Below, in pieces: positions 11,164 through 23,598 of a DNA stretch of 64,000 nt (positions are counted from its first letter, which is position 1; each line of letters starts with the position of its first letter). A model generated the notes under the pieces. It was given only the letters and a program-made list of their open reading frames with translations. It made no database searches and had not been told where the DNA came from. Source of the stretch: Poa pratensis (Eukaryota > Streptophyta > Magnoliopsida > Poales > Poaceae); NCBI GenBank assembly GCA_947311845.1, contig CAMZMU010000080.1, positions 47,192,111-47,256,110 on the forward strand, written 5' to 3'. The position numbers and the translations under genes are program-made.

Positions 11164-12760
11164 ATGGTGAAATGACCAGTGGATCCGGATGGTTTTGTGA
11201 GAGCAGGTGCCTGCTCTGAGACCGCAAGAGATTGCTTGGCCGACAGAGAAACTGCACTGCGCTACTGTTATGGGATGTCGTTCAGGCTGGGCTGCCGCTT
11301 GCTTAAATGTCTTTCAGCCAGTCATGTCCAAGTCCAATATATTGTCCGTCAGGCACACCACAAGACGCTCGCTCCCGAGGAGATCTTTACCATGATCGGC
11401 AAGACAGAGCGGGGTGAGAGAGAACTGGAGTGGGTGTGGCAGCAGTATGCTGCGGCGCGTCCAGGTCCGGCCGTGTCTCCTTAGGATCTTGCCAGGGGAC
11501 AGAGCATGGGGAAGGAACGGAGAGCATTTGACCTTCAGATCAAAAACCAAGGATCCAGATAAAACCTAAAAAATCCGTGCTACAGTACACAGATCCTGGA
11601 GCGATACCTTGTAGCATGGGGAAGAAACGGATGAAAAGTATGAATCCAACGCCCAGACGAGGGGCTCAAGGAAGCGACAAACTCAGATCTGTGGCAAGGA
11701 AGTGGATCTCGGTACGTGGGGCGCGGTGATACCACAGATATGGATTTTTTTACAAATATTGCCCCCTATCCAACGTACTCCGTATTTGTTAAAACTAGCC
11801 CCCACTGATTTTTTTTGTCAAATATGGCCCTGGCGAAAAGCACAAAAGGCGACACGTGTCCTCCCTACAAAACAGCTGGCGAAATGCCACTACTAACCGC
11901 CAAACCTATGGGCGGAAGACTCGCCCGCCAAGTGCTATGGCGGAAGGTGACTATGTGTTGTTTCGTTCACACCACTTGGTCCAGTTACCACCCACCCAGA
12001 GGGAGACACGTATCTTCCGCCCACCCAGAGGGAGACAAATACGTTGGGCAGGGGGTCATATTTGTAAAAACATCCTAGGATATGCACCAACTCACATAAC
12101 AATAGTATCAATGATTGGCCAAATATCAATGCATTAAACATAATATTCGGATTGTTTCGCAAAGAAAAACATAATATTCGGATTACAGATTTTTGACTTC
12201 ACGTAGAAACAAGAAGTTTCCGTACATGCATTTAAAAAACATTAATATGGTTTTTTTTTCATACATCAATTAGTCGGAATCATATCGTTCGCAAATTCGA
12301 CGGTGATGATAGTTTGTGCATATCTAATGGCGTGGTATCGCCGCGTTGGTAGTTGCATTTTCAGGGAATGCCACATGTTGGGCGGGGGGGAGGGAGGAGA
12401 AAAAGATTTTGTTTGGGTCTCGTGCACGACAAACAGCACCTACGCCCCGCTACGCATATAGGGGTCATCAAATAGCTCCCAATAGAGGGTCATCATACCT
12501 GTACTGACGTCGGTTGCCCATGGGAGCGGCTTGAGGGTCGTGGCAGCATAGGGTCACATTGCGTCAACCAGGCTTGTTCTTGCATGATGCATGGGGTACC
12601 TTCCTCGGCTGCACCGCTGTCCGCTGCAAGGCTTGTCTACGAAGACTTGACTTCGTGAAACAATTTCTATTTTATTATATCTACAATTATTTTTTATGAA
12701 ATCCTTCCGGGTATTCCAAGCGAGGGAGCTAGAGAGAGCTAGATAGAGAGAGAGGATCGA
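11164..12760. other. Intergenic; no supported gene
   Basis: A 101-codon frame at 11179-11484 has no recognisable domain and I do not call it a gene. At 11990-12045 a unit of about 30 bp, CACCCAGAGGGAGACA plus flank, is tandemly duplicated. The rest is AT-rich. Confidence 0.35.
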
Positions 12761-12764
12761 TAAT

Positions 12765-13150
12765 GTGTATATATCCTGTGCACCACCGCAATTAGTGCAC
12801 ACACTTGACCAACTAAAAAGTTATAAAAAATCTCAAAAAAATATTGTACATTGACACAAAACCAAAAATACACATCGTTGAAAAAATACCAAATTAAATT
12901 TAAAACACGTCAATAATAGTGAAATGACAAGTTGTTATTAATAGTGACAATGGACCAAATTCAAAGCCCACATGATAATTGTCACTATTCAGTTTTGGAT
13001 TTGTCTATTCGTTTTCTCGATCGACGTTATGAATATATATTTGAAATTTTGGACATGTAAATTAGATACGAGTATTTATTTTGTATTTTGAAAACATTTT
13101 ATGTGCTCAACCAGATCAGGGTGCACCAGATGCACCAATTGCTAATTGGG
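12765..13150. repeat. Possible MITE or hairpin-rich small transposon remnant
   Basis: Inside the segment AATAGTGACAAT (about 12950) and ATTGTCACTATT (about 12985) form an inverted pair. The outer ends hold related GTGCAC-containing words (GCAATTAGTGCACAC, GCACCAATTGCTAATTGG). No target duplication could be fixed, so class and limits are uncertain. Confidence 0.35.
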
Positions 13151-13354
13151 TGCACAATATGTTCTCGGGGTGCGTGCATGCATCATGCGTTTTGGACATT
13201 CTAAACCCCCTTTGAAAACAATAGAAGAAATTGAGGGAAAATCATTCCTTATTTGGAAAACACTCACAAAGAGTATTTGTATGTGACATACATGCATGGT
13301 TGCCAGAAAAATAATACTACCAGACATGGAGTAGAATTTTTTTTAAGTTCCGAC

Positions 13355-14045
13355 TCCGGATGGCAATGGGTATCCAGCACCCGCTAACCCGACGGGTACC
13401 CGCAGCAAATGGGGAGAGGGTATGGTGGAAAAAAAATACTCGCTCGATTGCTTAACGGGGAAAATCCAAACCCGTCGGTCTAGCGAAGGCGAGTATTTGT
13501 GCCAAACCCCCGTACCCGTTAACCCATGTACCCGACTATTACACCTAGACTCCACATGTCATTGTCTAGTGGCAAACCCTACACCTCTTTTTGCCCTCAC
13601 CTCCCCCACTAATCAATGAGATAACCTCGATCTCTCCTTCCGGACATGACACACTGCACGTATGCACGCGTTATATCTCTCTCTCTCCTGCCGCCCACGC
13701 CTTCTCGCCTGTACCACCAAGTCTTTCTCCGTGCCACCCACACCTTTCTCCTGCATCATCGTTGCACCTTCCTACGCTGCGTGACTTTTCCTGCGCCGCC
13801 CGCACTCGCACCTTCTCCCGCCTCTCGTCTAAACCCCTCACCACCGCCGGCCGCCGCTCGAGAGGAGACGTCGACGCCCCATATATATTGAAAAAACACC
13901 CGTCGGGTGCCACAAACTCGTTGGGTCGCGGGTCTGGTGTAGATCTTGACCTGACAACGGGTATGGGGTCGGGTTGCGTGGGCGGGGAGGAGGGTGTCGG
14001 GTGCGATATGGGCCGGGGGGTAAAACCCACGGGTAACCATCCTTA
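13355..14045. repeat. Short DNA-transposon-like unit with GGATGG...CCATCC ends
   Basis: The left end GGATGGCAATGGGTAT and the right end GGGTAACCATCC are roughly inverted. Both ends are rich in GGGTACCCG-like words, a composition seen in small grass DNA transposons. The middle is CT-rich and non-coding. Class is uncertain. Confidence 0.4.
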
Positions 14046-14392
14046 GTTTTGACGTGCATTCCATGCGTATATCTACTAGTGGGAATTGTTGTTTCCACCA
14101 TGCAAAGTCTCATTCGGAGCAGCTAGAATATCTGATGCCAAATCTACATGGCAAATTGGCATTAGTTTCTATGCTAGTTGTGGAAGTAGTCAAATCGTGA
14201 TGACAAAGCCCACAAATCTCATTAATTAGTGTACGTAAGAAATCATAATAAGTTGCCCTATAAGTGAAACCTGAGCCCTACGCCCCAACCGAACTTGAAA
14301 AACTTCTTCTACTACTCCAGCAGTAGTAACCTGGGCATGGGAAGCCCGAAAAATAGTGTTTCTCGACATTTTACCATAAAATATATATGTGC

Positions 14393-14574
14393 TACTACCT
14401 CCGTACCAAAATATAAAATGTTTTACCTGGGCATGGGAGTAGCAATTTTCTCATATGGATGTATCGATCTCGATGTGCATTAATTAGTACTGTGTATATT
14501 CGTCCATTTCAATCCAAATGTAGTCGGTATTGAAATATGTAAAACATCTTATATTTTGATATACCAACGTAGTA
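14393..14574. mobile_element. Degenerate Stowaway-like MITE
   Basis: The left end CTACCTCCGTACCAAAATATA and the inverted right end TATATTTTGATATACC...GTAGTA form imperfect terminal inverted repeats; both continue into a related AAAATGTTTTA / TAAAACATCTT stretch. The CTCCGT start and adjacent TA dinucleotides fit Stowaway elements. Confidence 0.6.
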
Positions 14575-14849
14575 TTTACTCTGAAAATGATTTCTTTGAG
14601 AATCCTCTAAGAATGATATATTTAATACAAGAAGGCATATTCAAGTATTTCGGGCAGGGCTGGGATGGACCCGGGCCGGACGAGATATGCCCATGTTTGA
14701 CTACTAGTACTATTATATTAGTACTAAGAAAGCTTATCGAAATTTCAACCGTCCGGTAATAAAGGAAACCTAGCCACCTAGCTCGGCACCTTCACCGCGC
14801 TACACACTCATTTTCTTCCTCGGGCTTCAGCTCCCTGCCCTTCGCAACC

Positions 14850-15452
14850 ATGGCTCCAAAGTCCCCTGTGAAGTTGGCTGCTAAAAAGGAGATACCCACT
14901 CCAGGTTTTCGTCTCGTCCTCGTACGGGGCGGCCGCAGGAAGAAGCCGGTGGCGAAGTCCGTCAAGGCCGGTCTGAAGTTCCCTGTCGCCCGCATCAGGT
15001 GCTACCTCAAGGAGGGCCGCTACGCCAAGCGCATCGGCACCGGGGCTCCCGTCTACCTCACCGCCGTCCTCGAGTACCTCGCCGTGGAGGTGTTGGAGAT
15101 CGCCGGGAATACGGCCAAGGACAAAAAGAGGAGCCGCATCATTCCAAGGGACATGCTGATCGCCATCAAGAGCGACGAGGAGGTAGACAAGATGCTTGCC
15201 GGCGTCACCATCGCGCAAGGCGGCGTGGTGCCCTACATACACTCCGGGCTGCTCCCAAAGAAAACCTCAGGGAAGGCTGCCAAGTCGCCCAAGAAGACCG
15301 CAGGGAAGGCTGCCAAGTCACCTGGGAAGACCGCGGGGAAGCCTGCCAAGTCACCAGAGAAGACCGCGGTGAAGGCTGCCAACTCTCCCAAGAAGAACGC
15401 AGGGAAGGCTGCCAAATCGCCCAAGAAAACCCGCGAGTCCCCCAAGGCTTAG
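14850..15452 (+). CDS. Histone H2A variant with extended SPKK-type C-terminal tail
   Basis: A 200-residue intronless frame. The histone fold lies at about residues 40-138: FPVARI (alpha-1 region), [22 protein letters not shown] (first 20 residues shown are the alpha-2 helix), and GGVVPYIH before LPKK (docking region). Acidic-patch residues are kept: both Glu of the EYLAVE helix and the DEE of SDEEVDKM. The C-tail (about 139-200) holds six SP-basic minor-groove motifs (SPKK, SPGK, SPEK, SPKK, SPKK, SPKA). Such tails mark plant H2A.W, which compacts heterochromatic nucleosomes. Several normally invariant core positions differ (a Cys in RIRCYL, IPRDML where IPRH is usual), and the N-terminus is unlike ordinary plant H2A. 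It may be a fast-evolving functional copy or an old retrocopy. I chose the start at 14850 because the frame closes upstream and the context ACCATGG is strong. Confidence 0.85.
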   Translation: MAPKSPVKLAAKKEIPTPGFRLVLVRGGRRKKPVAKSVKAGLKFPVARIRCYLKEGRYAKRIGTGAPVYLTAVLEYLAVEVLEIAGNTAKDKKRSRIIPRDMLIAIKSDEEVDKMLAGVTIAQGGVVPYIHSGLLPKKTSGKAAKSPKKTAGKAAKSPGKTAGKPAKSPEKTAVKAANSPKKNAGKAAKSPKKTRESPKA

Positions 15453-16250
15453 ATCTGTATCGGCTTGTGTAGTGCCATTTTTGCAGTTCGGCTAATGTTG
15501 TACTCCAAGATGTAGTGTTTTGATTTTTAATACTAAGCAAATCCTTTGTTAGTTAATGTTAACCTAGATTTAAGTTAGAGCTCGTTCGTTGTTTTGACCG
15601 TGGGATTTGCGGACTGAGATCCAGTGACTGTCAAGTGATCTTGTAACTTTAGGCCTCTTATCACCAGCCACTTTGATCCTACGGTCCAAATTTTGAAAAC
15701 TAGAGTATGCAAGACCGTAGACCGTGGCCGGAAACTAAATTTTGGTACTACTCCTAATTTATCCATAGAGGGTGGGGAACGTCTAGCAGGCCGAGCGCGG
15801 GGCACGGCGGCCGGGCGAGGGAGGTCGGGGCGGGGACACGTCGGGGCAGCAGGGCAGAGAAGGAGGCGTCAGGAGGAGGAAGAAGAAGGGTGAGAGAGCA
15901 AAAAAAAAAAAGAATCCTATTCACTGACATGTGGGTCCCACGTGCAGGTGCTGATTTGGGTATCCACATATAGGTAAGCTAGGAAAGCAGATTTTTTTGT
16001 CTTACCTATACCTTCTCTCTGCTTTACCTAAAACCAGTTTGCCTATCCAAAATATAGGTCTTGGAGATGCTTTGAGATCCAGTGAATGTCGAGTGATCTT
16101 GTAACTTTAGGCCTCTCTTATCACCAGCCACTTTGATCCTACGGTCCAAATTTTGAAAACAAAATTCAAACTCTAGAAAATTTCCATAAAAGATAGTATA
16201 ATTACTGAATTTGTGATCACGTATTTTACGTGCAGCATTTCCTTTACTTT
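15453..16250. repeat. 3' flank of H2A with an ~88-bp direct repeat
   Basis: The segments at about 15614-15700 and 16074-16160 are near-identical (both contain GTGATCTTGTAACTTTAGGC and end in ATTTTGAAAAC). The 370 bp between them end in TAGGTCTTGGAGATGCTTTG, typical of a small DNA-transposon end in grasses, so an insertion that duplicated flanking sequence is possible. No coding sequence was seen. Confidence 0.55.
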
Positions 16251-18475
16251 CATTTTCCCTATACATAGAATGATTGTGGAGTGGCCCACCGATGTGGCCC
16301 CAGCTGTCTGGGAGTATATAGTCCCTGTAACGCCCTTGAAAACCCTAACCCTCTCCTCTTCAACCAGATCTGGAACTTGTCGCGGCGGCGGCGCTCGCTG
16401 TACGTACGCTACCTCGCTGGAATAGGACGATCAACTTTTAGGTGGATCCTACTCTCCTAATTGGCCTGATCTTCTAGCGGCGCGGACTAGGTGCCGGTCA
16501 AGCGAAGACGAGGGGGAGGCTGGGCGAGACGCGACCAGCTAGAGTAGAGGATGAGGAGTAGGAGGAGGAGGCGGGCCAAGACGCTACCCGGAGAAGAGGA
16601 GGAGGTCACGGGGCGTCGTTCCTTGGTGGCGCTGTAGTCTTGACGGCTATTTCGGTGACACCGCACAAAAGCATGCAATCTTAGTCTTCGTATTAAACAT
16701 TGTATGCAGATCTTTTCCTTTGGTGATGTGGAGGATTCTGACATTTGGTATCGACATTCGCATTGCCCGCGAGGTGATATTTGATCCCTAGCTTGTTTCT
16801 CACCTGTTGTTAGCCATTCATTTTTTGTCCTATAGTTCTATGTTTATTTTACCAATATGTAGTGTGTGCTCTCCTACTGGAGCATACAATGTGTATCAGT
16901 ACTTGTTAGCCCTGCTATTTCTTTCTTGCATTTTTTGTATATAATTACAAGATTGCTACTACGTACGTCTGCTTTGTTCTGAACCATAGCATGTTTGTTA
17001 CTTGCGGTTTGATCTATATTTCTTGTGCTTTTGTAAACTATTTATTTCCTCATGATGTTCTGTATGTTCATTACTGAACCGTAGAATGTTCATTAGAACT
17101 ACTGCTGTTTCGAACTCGAGTCCTGGTGTTGTTTGTTTATTTCACCAAGCTTGCTATATATGTGTGCTCTGTTTTGAACCATTGCATGTTTATTACCTTT
17201 CTGCCATGTCCCGATTTCCTGTTCTTATTGGTTTATTTCTCCACGTTTGTTATGTCTGCTCTATTATTGATCTGCATCATGTATACTATTACTGTTTGGT
17301 ACTCAATTCTTGTATTTCTATATTGTTGTTTATTTTGTTTGTTTTTGTAGTCCTTTCTAAATAAAGTATATATATACCACGTATAATTCTATCTGTCAAC
17401 TCTTTTAAAACAGATACTTATGAATTTCGGGCACCTTAAGCACAAAAACTCGATCCACAGAGCCCGACATTTTAAAGGTACTACTCATAGCTTTTCAGTT
17501 TCTTTAGTTTTGTATTGCTGTTAATCTGTTAGATTATGTTGTAGTCCTTACTAAATACAATGTTTACCGTGTTATAATTCTCTGTGTCAACTGTTCTAAA
17601 AAAAAGCTTGATATCTTGTGTGCCTTGGTTTGAAAATTATCATACTTATTACTACTGTAGTTATGTATTCCTATATTGTTGTTATTCTGTTTGCTTCTGT
17701 GTACCGTGTATAATTCTGAATTTGATGGACAACTGCAGCTTAAAACTTTATGGACAACTGCACAATCTGTTTCGTGAACTGACTAAAGTTGAATCCTTGT
17801 GGCGTGAAACTCTACACTGACGGTGGCAGCAGGTATAGTCTTTGCTTCGCTTCTTGGGTACAAAAACAGAGCACACATGAGGTGCCAGTCTACAGGTTTG
17901 TTACCTGTGATTAGCTTTGAGGGGGCCTGACCAGTTAGAATTTGCTCTTCTTGGTTTCGTTTCTTGTATTTGTGAAGTTTATATTATATCTCGATTATAC
18001 TTGGACTTTAGATTAATGGGAATCCCTATCTCAGGTTGAGTACTGTTCTAGATCTGTTTGCTTGTTAACATTCTACTGTACGTAGATCTGATAGTAGAAC
18101 CTAGTCGCTGATGATCTGATGCTTCTGTATGAGCCGCTAGTCCTGTTGATTGCATATTAGTCAATGATTAATATTGATGGGCTGTGTTGAAGGGCCCAAA
18201 CGGATTCCATGAAATGTGTGACTATCCGTTATGATTGGCTCTTTGCATAACACATTGTATCTTTGTGAGACCCATATCTGCTTTGTCATATATAGGTCTC
18301 CATTGTTACAGTTCTTGCCTATCACTGTTGGACCTTATGCTCATAGTACTGAACTTCTGGTGCTTCTGTTTAAGACTTTACTAGATTTCTTTGATTAGGT
18401 GCAAAAAAATGTGTGCAAATTCATTTCCCGTTGCCTGTTTTTGTAACAAAAGCAGGACACAATCCAGTTGGCAGA
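16251..18475. other. T-rich intergenic or intronic stretch
   Basis: T-rich sequence resembling plant introns. From about 16970 to 17340 a loose unit of some 120 bp recurs three times around the phrase GAACCATAGCATGTTTATTA. No frame with a recognisable domain was seen. It could be introns of a decayed gene, but I cannot define exons. Confidence 0.35.
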
Positions 18476-18925
18476 TCAGCGCTTCCTCTTATGTGACTGC
18501 CACTGTCTCAGGACAAAGTGGATGACCTCTTCCAGCGTTGCTTTCCAATCTTCCTTGCAGTTCCACAGCTCCGGCACGGTTACTCGTTGCTTTCACGCAG
18601 AGCCTTTGACACCAAGTTGTAGATTTCTTCGATGTGCTCTTCTTTCAACTGGTAAAGCTTGTCGTCATCGTCCAAGAGAATTTCCTAAACCAAAGAAAAG
18701 AATGGGTGTCACCTTCAAGATGGAATCATGAAGATGCTTGCTGAGCGTCCACTGAGGTTGTACTCATTGATTTCACGCAGAGCCTTTGTCACCAAGGTGT
18801 AGACTTCTTCGATGTGCTCTTCTTTCAACTGGTAAAGCTTGTCGTCATCGTCCAAGAGAATTTCCTAAACCGAAGAAAAGAATGGGTGTCACCTTCAAGA
18901 TGGAATCATGAAGATGCTTGCTGAG
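18476..18925 (-). pseudogene. XH-domain gene fragment (IDN2/FDM-like), internally duplicated
   Basis: On the minus strand the duplicated part encodes [20 protein letters not shown] followed by [13 protein letters not shown]. The last part, in a shifted frame, encodes TVPELWN and then [14 protein letters not shown] before TGA at 18478-18476. This order matches the C-terminal XH domain of plant XS/XH proteins, which act in RNA-directed DNA methylation. A 154-bp segment is present twice (18592-18745, 18772-18925). In the proximal copy about 20 bp are missing at a GTA/GTAC microhomology, shifting the frame. TTTAG just before the domain looks like an intron acceptor. Only this exon region is left; no XS domain was found. 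Confidence 0.7.
18592..18925 (-). repeat. Tandem duplication, 154-bp units, 180-bp period
   Basis: 18592-18745 and 18772-18925 differ at only a few positions. The 26 bp between them continue the XH reading frame of the distal copy, so the duplication breakpoint lies within the exon. Confidence 0.9.
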
Positions 18926-20270
18926 TTTATAGAAAAGAGTTTTTTTTGCAAAAGTAGATACAAAATTGCTCGGTATTTTGTCTTTGATCATGCTAGTAGT
19001 GTCCGAGCTGTTGAAGGTCATCACCGTAAGCTTAAGGTTTGTGTGCTTTGTTTTGATTCGTAGTGTGTTTATTAATTGTAGTTAGCTCTGCAATTCATTT
19101 CCTTTTGGTTGTTCTCATCCTCCTTATTTTTGCGTAGCTAAGTCGGAAGTCGACAACAAACATATTTCAGTAACACCGCGCAGAATTGCTGGAAGATTAG
19201 ATGGATTCCTGCCTCCTTATGTCTGATGATGACTCCAATATAGCCCAGTTTAGCCCCAAACTTCTGACGCTGGTAAGTTTAAATCATATTTGGAAGTTTT
19301 TTTCTAGTTATCTTATTTTGTGTTCATATTTTGATATCGATGAATATTTTTCAGGGCTACTTCACAGTCGAAGTGTGCTCATGTCATTTCGTTCCCTTCT
19401 TCTACTTCCTCTGATGACGAGCAAACTGCAAGTTAATTGCAGGAGTCTTGTCAGATTCTCCCCTCGGTTGATGTGCTTAGATCTCCCACCCACAGTGCTT
19501 TGGGTGTCCCTGAGAGGTCCAGATTTTGCGATTTGGTTTCAGAAGCTTAGGAGGATATGTTAGCATGGCTTCTATGGTCTGTAATAATTTGGATGTTCTT
19601 ATTGAGGATGATCTTAGCAAGGCTTCTTCGGTCTGTGTGTATTTTTTAACTAGCTTTCTTTTCATCCTGGTAGGTGTTTGAGGCATGTACCTTCACACCT
19701 GAAACGTGTTACATGTTTTATAGGTATCATATTAATGTTATGAGGAGTGGAAGTCTAATTGACAGAGGCTTGCTTTTCCTCCCTAGATCGTTGTCTGGGA
19801 CATGCTTTTCCTTCTGTGCTTGTCTGAATAGCTGTCTAGATTGCTTTAGGGAGGCGAAGCGACGGTCATCTCAGTATATGATTTGACATCCGCTGTATTG
19901 CTTCAACCTCTTCTTCCTCTCTTCAGTTTCGCGTCCTCTGGCTCCCAGGAGGCCATACCGCGTAACCTACGAAAATGACGCATCGAAGAAACAAACTTTT
20001 GATCACCTTTAGTGTCAAAATAAAAAAAATCGATCACATACCGCTGATTTGATTTTTGGCCCACTATAAAAATGACTAAGAGGCCGAAAGAATGTTGATG
20101 CCGATTCAAAATAGGCAAGTTTCCCCAGATGCAGATTCTATCAATTTTCACGATGAATCCGGTCCACATAAGCCTGCCGGAGAGGCCTACAGGCAGAGCC
20201 ATGTGCATGCAAGCGGAGGATGCCACCCGGCTTGAATATGGCCCAAACATGCTTATTTTGAAGGTTCATC
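18926..20270. other. Intergenic; weak exon-like pieces only
   Basis: At 19201-19275 a short open segment ends at CTGGTAAGTTT, and TTTTTCAGG follows near 19355, looking like an intron. The next exon closes quickly and no domain is recognisable. Nothing firmer was seen. Confidence 0.25.
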
Positions 20271-20640
20271 CCTCGTATTCCCAATGATATGGGCCACGCT
20301 TGATTCCGATGGACGTGGAAGAGCAGTTGGGCTAAGAATTTGGTCTAAACTTCCGTATTCCGAATCTGTAGCCCACTTACCCACAATGATATGGGCCAAG
20401 CTACCTTAGGATAGACACGTGGAAGCTTGCACGTGCGCTCACAATCTGGCCCAAACTCACCGGACCGCACGTGAGTCATGTGATCTTAACAAACATGTGC
20501 AGAATCCGGGCCAAATCTGCTTATTTTACAGCTTCAGCCCACATACCCCCAATGATTTGGCCCAATCTCTGCCTATGTTGGACACGTCGAAGCGCACGTG
20601 CAGAAATATGATGGGCCGAAAGCTGACATGCGGGTCCCAG
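20270..20640. repeat. Degenerate repeats around CAATGATATGGGCCA
   Basis: The phrase CCCAATGATATGGGCCA or close variants occurs at about 20279, 20381 and 20549, each followed by GACACGTGGAAGC-like words. Units are roughly 100-170 bp. They lie upstream of the CACTA end and may be its subterminal region. Confidence 0.5.
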
Positions 20641-21346
20641 ATATGGTGAAATAATTATATTTATATAAATTCGTTATAATTTTTATATTTTAAAAAATTT
20701 AAATAAATATTGAAAAAATGTTAGGTCCCGTCTGAAATAATTATTATTTCTGTTACATTTGTAATAAGTAAAATTATTTTTCCGTTATTTAAATATATAG
20801 TGAATAAATTAATATTTGGGTCCCATACTGCCACGCGGTCCCCCGGCTGCGCGACGTGATGGCCAGTTGACACGTGTAAGGGCACGTGCGCAAAATATTG
20901 GTTTCCCTGCTGACAGGTGGTTCCCACTGGGGTTGTTCCAGTACACGTGCGGCACAGAGGCTGTGTCGGCCTGACATGTGGGTCCGTCTGCAACATCTCT
21001 TGGACTGGCTTAGGAAAAGTGTGGGTCTAGGTCTGACAGCGAGGCGTCGGACAGAGATGTGGGTGCGCAGTGGGTGGGGTCCATGTGTGTCGGCTGCCGA
21101 TGCCCAGTGGCCTGTGACGGTTTGTGTGCGGGTTCGTCCTGTTCAGCCCGCAAAATAGCTTGTGACGGAAGGCCCCTTGAGATCCATGACGGTTAAGGCC
21201 ATTTCATCTGACTTTTTCTGGGCCAGACGGGCCGCCCATGGATCCGTGACGAGAAATACCGAGGGCGTCAAAAATAGTTGAGATCTGCCACGGATAGCAT
21301 AACCGTGGCGACAAATCCGTCACATAGTAGAGGGATTCTTGTAGTG
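20640..21346. mobile_element. CACTA transposon terminal part (one end only)
   Basis: The sequence ends GATTCTTGTAGTG at 21346, the inverted form of the common Triticeae CACTACAAGAATC terminus. Just inside are subterminal words built on GATCCRTGACGG, CCGTGGCGAC and AATCCGTCAC. No matching left terminus was found, so the element is truncated or its other end is unrecognisable. The left limit is arbitrary. Confidence 0.6.
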
Positions 21347-23590
21347 TCGCGAACCTCCTGCAAGGAAAAAAGCGGGAGCCGGACCCTTAAAGTCCAAGGG
21401 CAGAACAACAGCAAGCAGCACCGGATCGCTGTCCATAAAAACGTGTACAGCTCTGCTTTTCACGCTCCTCGTTTTAGTACTATGACATGCTACGTATCCA
21501 ATGATAGCCCTCCTCCTAAATAACCCAATCAGGTGAACTTTTAAAGGAGAAGACACCTATGTACATTTACTTGTACATGTCTGAAACGTGTCGGTAGCAA
21601 ACCCGCATGGGTTACACGTAAGTGCCCTCATCCACGAAGCCACTCCTTCAGTAGCACACGAATTTGTATGTACTTGTTTCGCGGCCTGCAACATGGACAC
21701 CAAGGACAACCACGGAGACTCATGCATAAACGAAACATGGCAACACACATCAGTCACCGTGAAGACACATGTAAGTAGACCATGTGCACCAAGTTGAACA
21801 AACCAACAACCCACGGAAGCGATACATGCATAACTACAGGCATACTTTATCGTGCAACCTGACACGTCTGAGCAAACCGCTGTTTCACACAACATAGAAA
21901 ATGATTCACAAGGTTGATTCACCCATTTATCGGTCGAACGGCTAACGACCCAAATAAACAACATGTCCTCATACCTACATGTTTCATGTCCTGCATCGTG
22001 GACACTACGGAGAACCACAAAGCGTAAACGAAACGTAACAGCACATTTCAATCACCACCAGGACAGACGTAATCCGACCATTTTCACGTAGCTGAAACCA
22101 ACCAACAAACCGTATAAACGCTATATGCAGAAGTACACGAGTGCCATGTCGTGCAATCAGAAATATCTGAGCAGAACGATGTTCCAAACAAAGGGCATTT
22201 TCAACAAATCTTATGCCGTCTTATCTACTTATCGTTACTGCAAACGCAGGGCACAATCAGAACCATATACCTCACAAAACGCCGAATGAATTAAATGCAA
22301 ACACACACCCGCATAATCTACAGACACCAACTGCACGTACGTATTAACTCATGTGTACAGAACAGAAGATTACCAGCACGAACGCTAAAATACTTGTAAG
22401 ATTAAAAGTGCGCGTTAACGGAGAACCCTACTCGCTTTCCCCATACATTTGAATTTGAACCAGCAGCAACCCTACATTCCCACAGCACTCCATGCCAACC
22501 CCCCACTCCAAGACCATAACTTGTTTAGCATAAATAAAAGGCAGAAGCCGGACCTCACGAGTCAGATAAGAGACCATACTATTCCCACAGCCTAGCCTAT
22601 GTGTGTAAACCCATAGACTTTCGGGATAAGCAAATAATGGGTAAACTACATTAGTTTATCTTTAGTTTGAGCGGATTAAACTAGAATAGGGTACTAGAAT
22701 TTTCGTCCGACTAATCGCTAACGAAAGCAAGGAGGAATCCCAAAGAACGATCCCCGGCTAGCAGCGAGTGAAACACAGAGAACGACTCCAGACCAAACGC
22801 ATCCAAAAAGCAAGAACACAGGCGAATCCGGGCCAAAGACAAACGGCAAAAAGACAGTCGCGTTGGCACATGTACACACGTGGAAAGTCAAACCATAACC
22901 ACACGCGAAATCGGGTGAACCACGGTTAGACACAGAAAGGGTTCAGCCTAACGCAAAAAAATGAAAAAGCAATCTCTAAGAGAAATAGCGATGACACTGC
23001 TGTAGAAAACAAAACCCAAGACGTAAGTTCCATAGCGATGTACAAAACGCGTCACAGAGTAACAGTGAAGCAATTAGCCCAATGACGCTATCCCATTCAT
23101 AGGAGCGAACTTCTAAAATATCTGAGTGCGTCTACTTTAAAAGCGAACTGAACAGACGCCGCGAGTGAACAAATCTTCGACTCACGATAAGTTGTTCAAC
23201 AAACATAATTCGTCCTTCTGCTTTAACAACGCTGAACATAAATCGTTTGTGTAAAAAAAATACCAACATTTGTCGTAGCATGCCTCTGTCTTCCTAATCA
23301 CGGGTATAACTCTATCGACAGTAATACGAAATATCGTTAGCGAAACAAGGATGGCTGGACAGACCACGTAGTCGATACAGTAAACCCAAGCAAAAACCGC
23401 CTTCTGACAAAAGTCACAGCACCTTGTAACCAAAAGAAGACTCCCATCCTAACCAGTATCTTGAAAAGAAGAAACCCAGCACGAAGAAAAACTGCAAGTC
23501 GTGTGTAGCACAAGGGACTGAAAGAACGACTAACTATTAGTTGTTAAATAAAGAATTTATTGTTTGTAGGTTTAAGGTAGCCAAACCAGT
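21347..23590. other. A/C-rich anonymous sequence
   Basis: The plus strand is unusually rich in A and C. Related phrases recur near 21690-21780 and 21990-22090 (AACGAAACATGGCAACACACATCAGTCACC against AACGAAACGTAACAGCACATTTCAATCACC, shown here as labels for the two blocks), so an old duplication of about 300 bp is likely. No gene is supported. Confidence 0.35.
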
Positions 23591-23598
23591 TGGTAACA

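Noticed and set aside
11179..11484. 101-codon frame as a host gene
   Set aside because: No domain, no promoter or exon structure, and an overlapping alternative frame of similar quality.
21557..22051. 164-codon minus-strand frame
   Set aside because: Cys-rich low-quality frame in anonymous repeat sequence with no recognisable motif.
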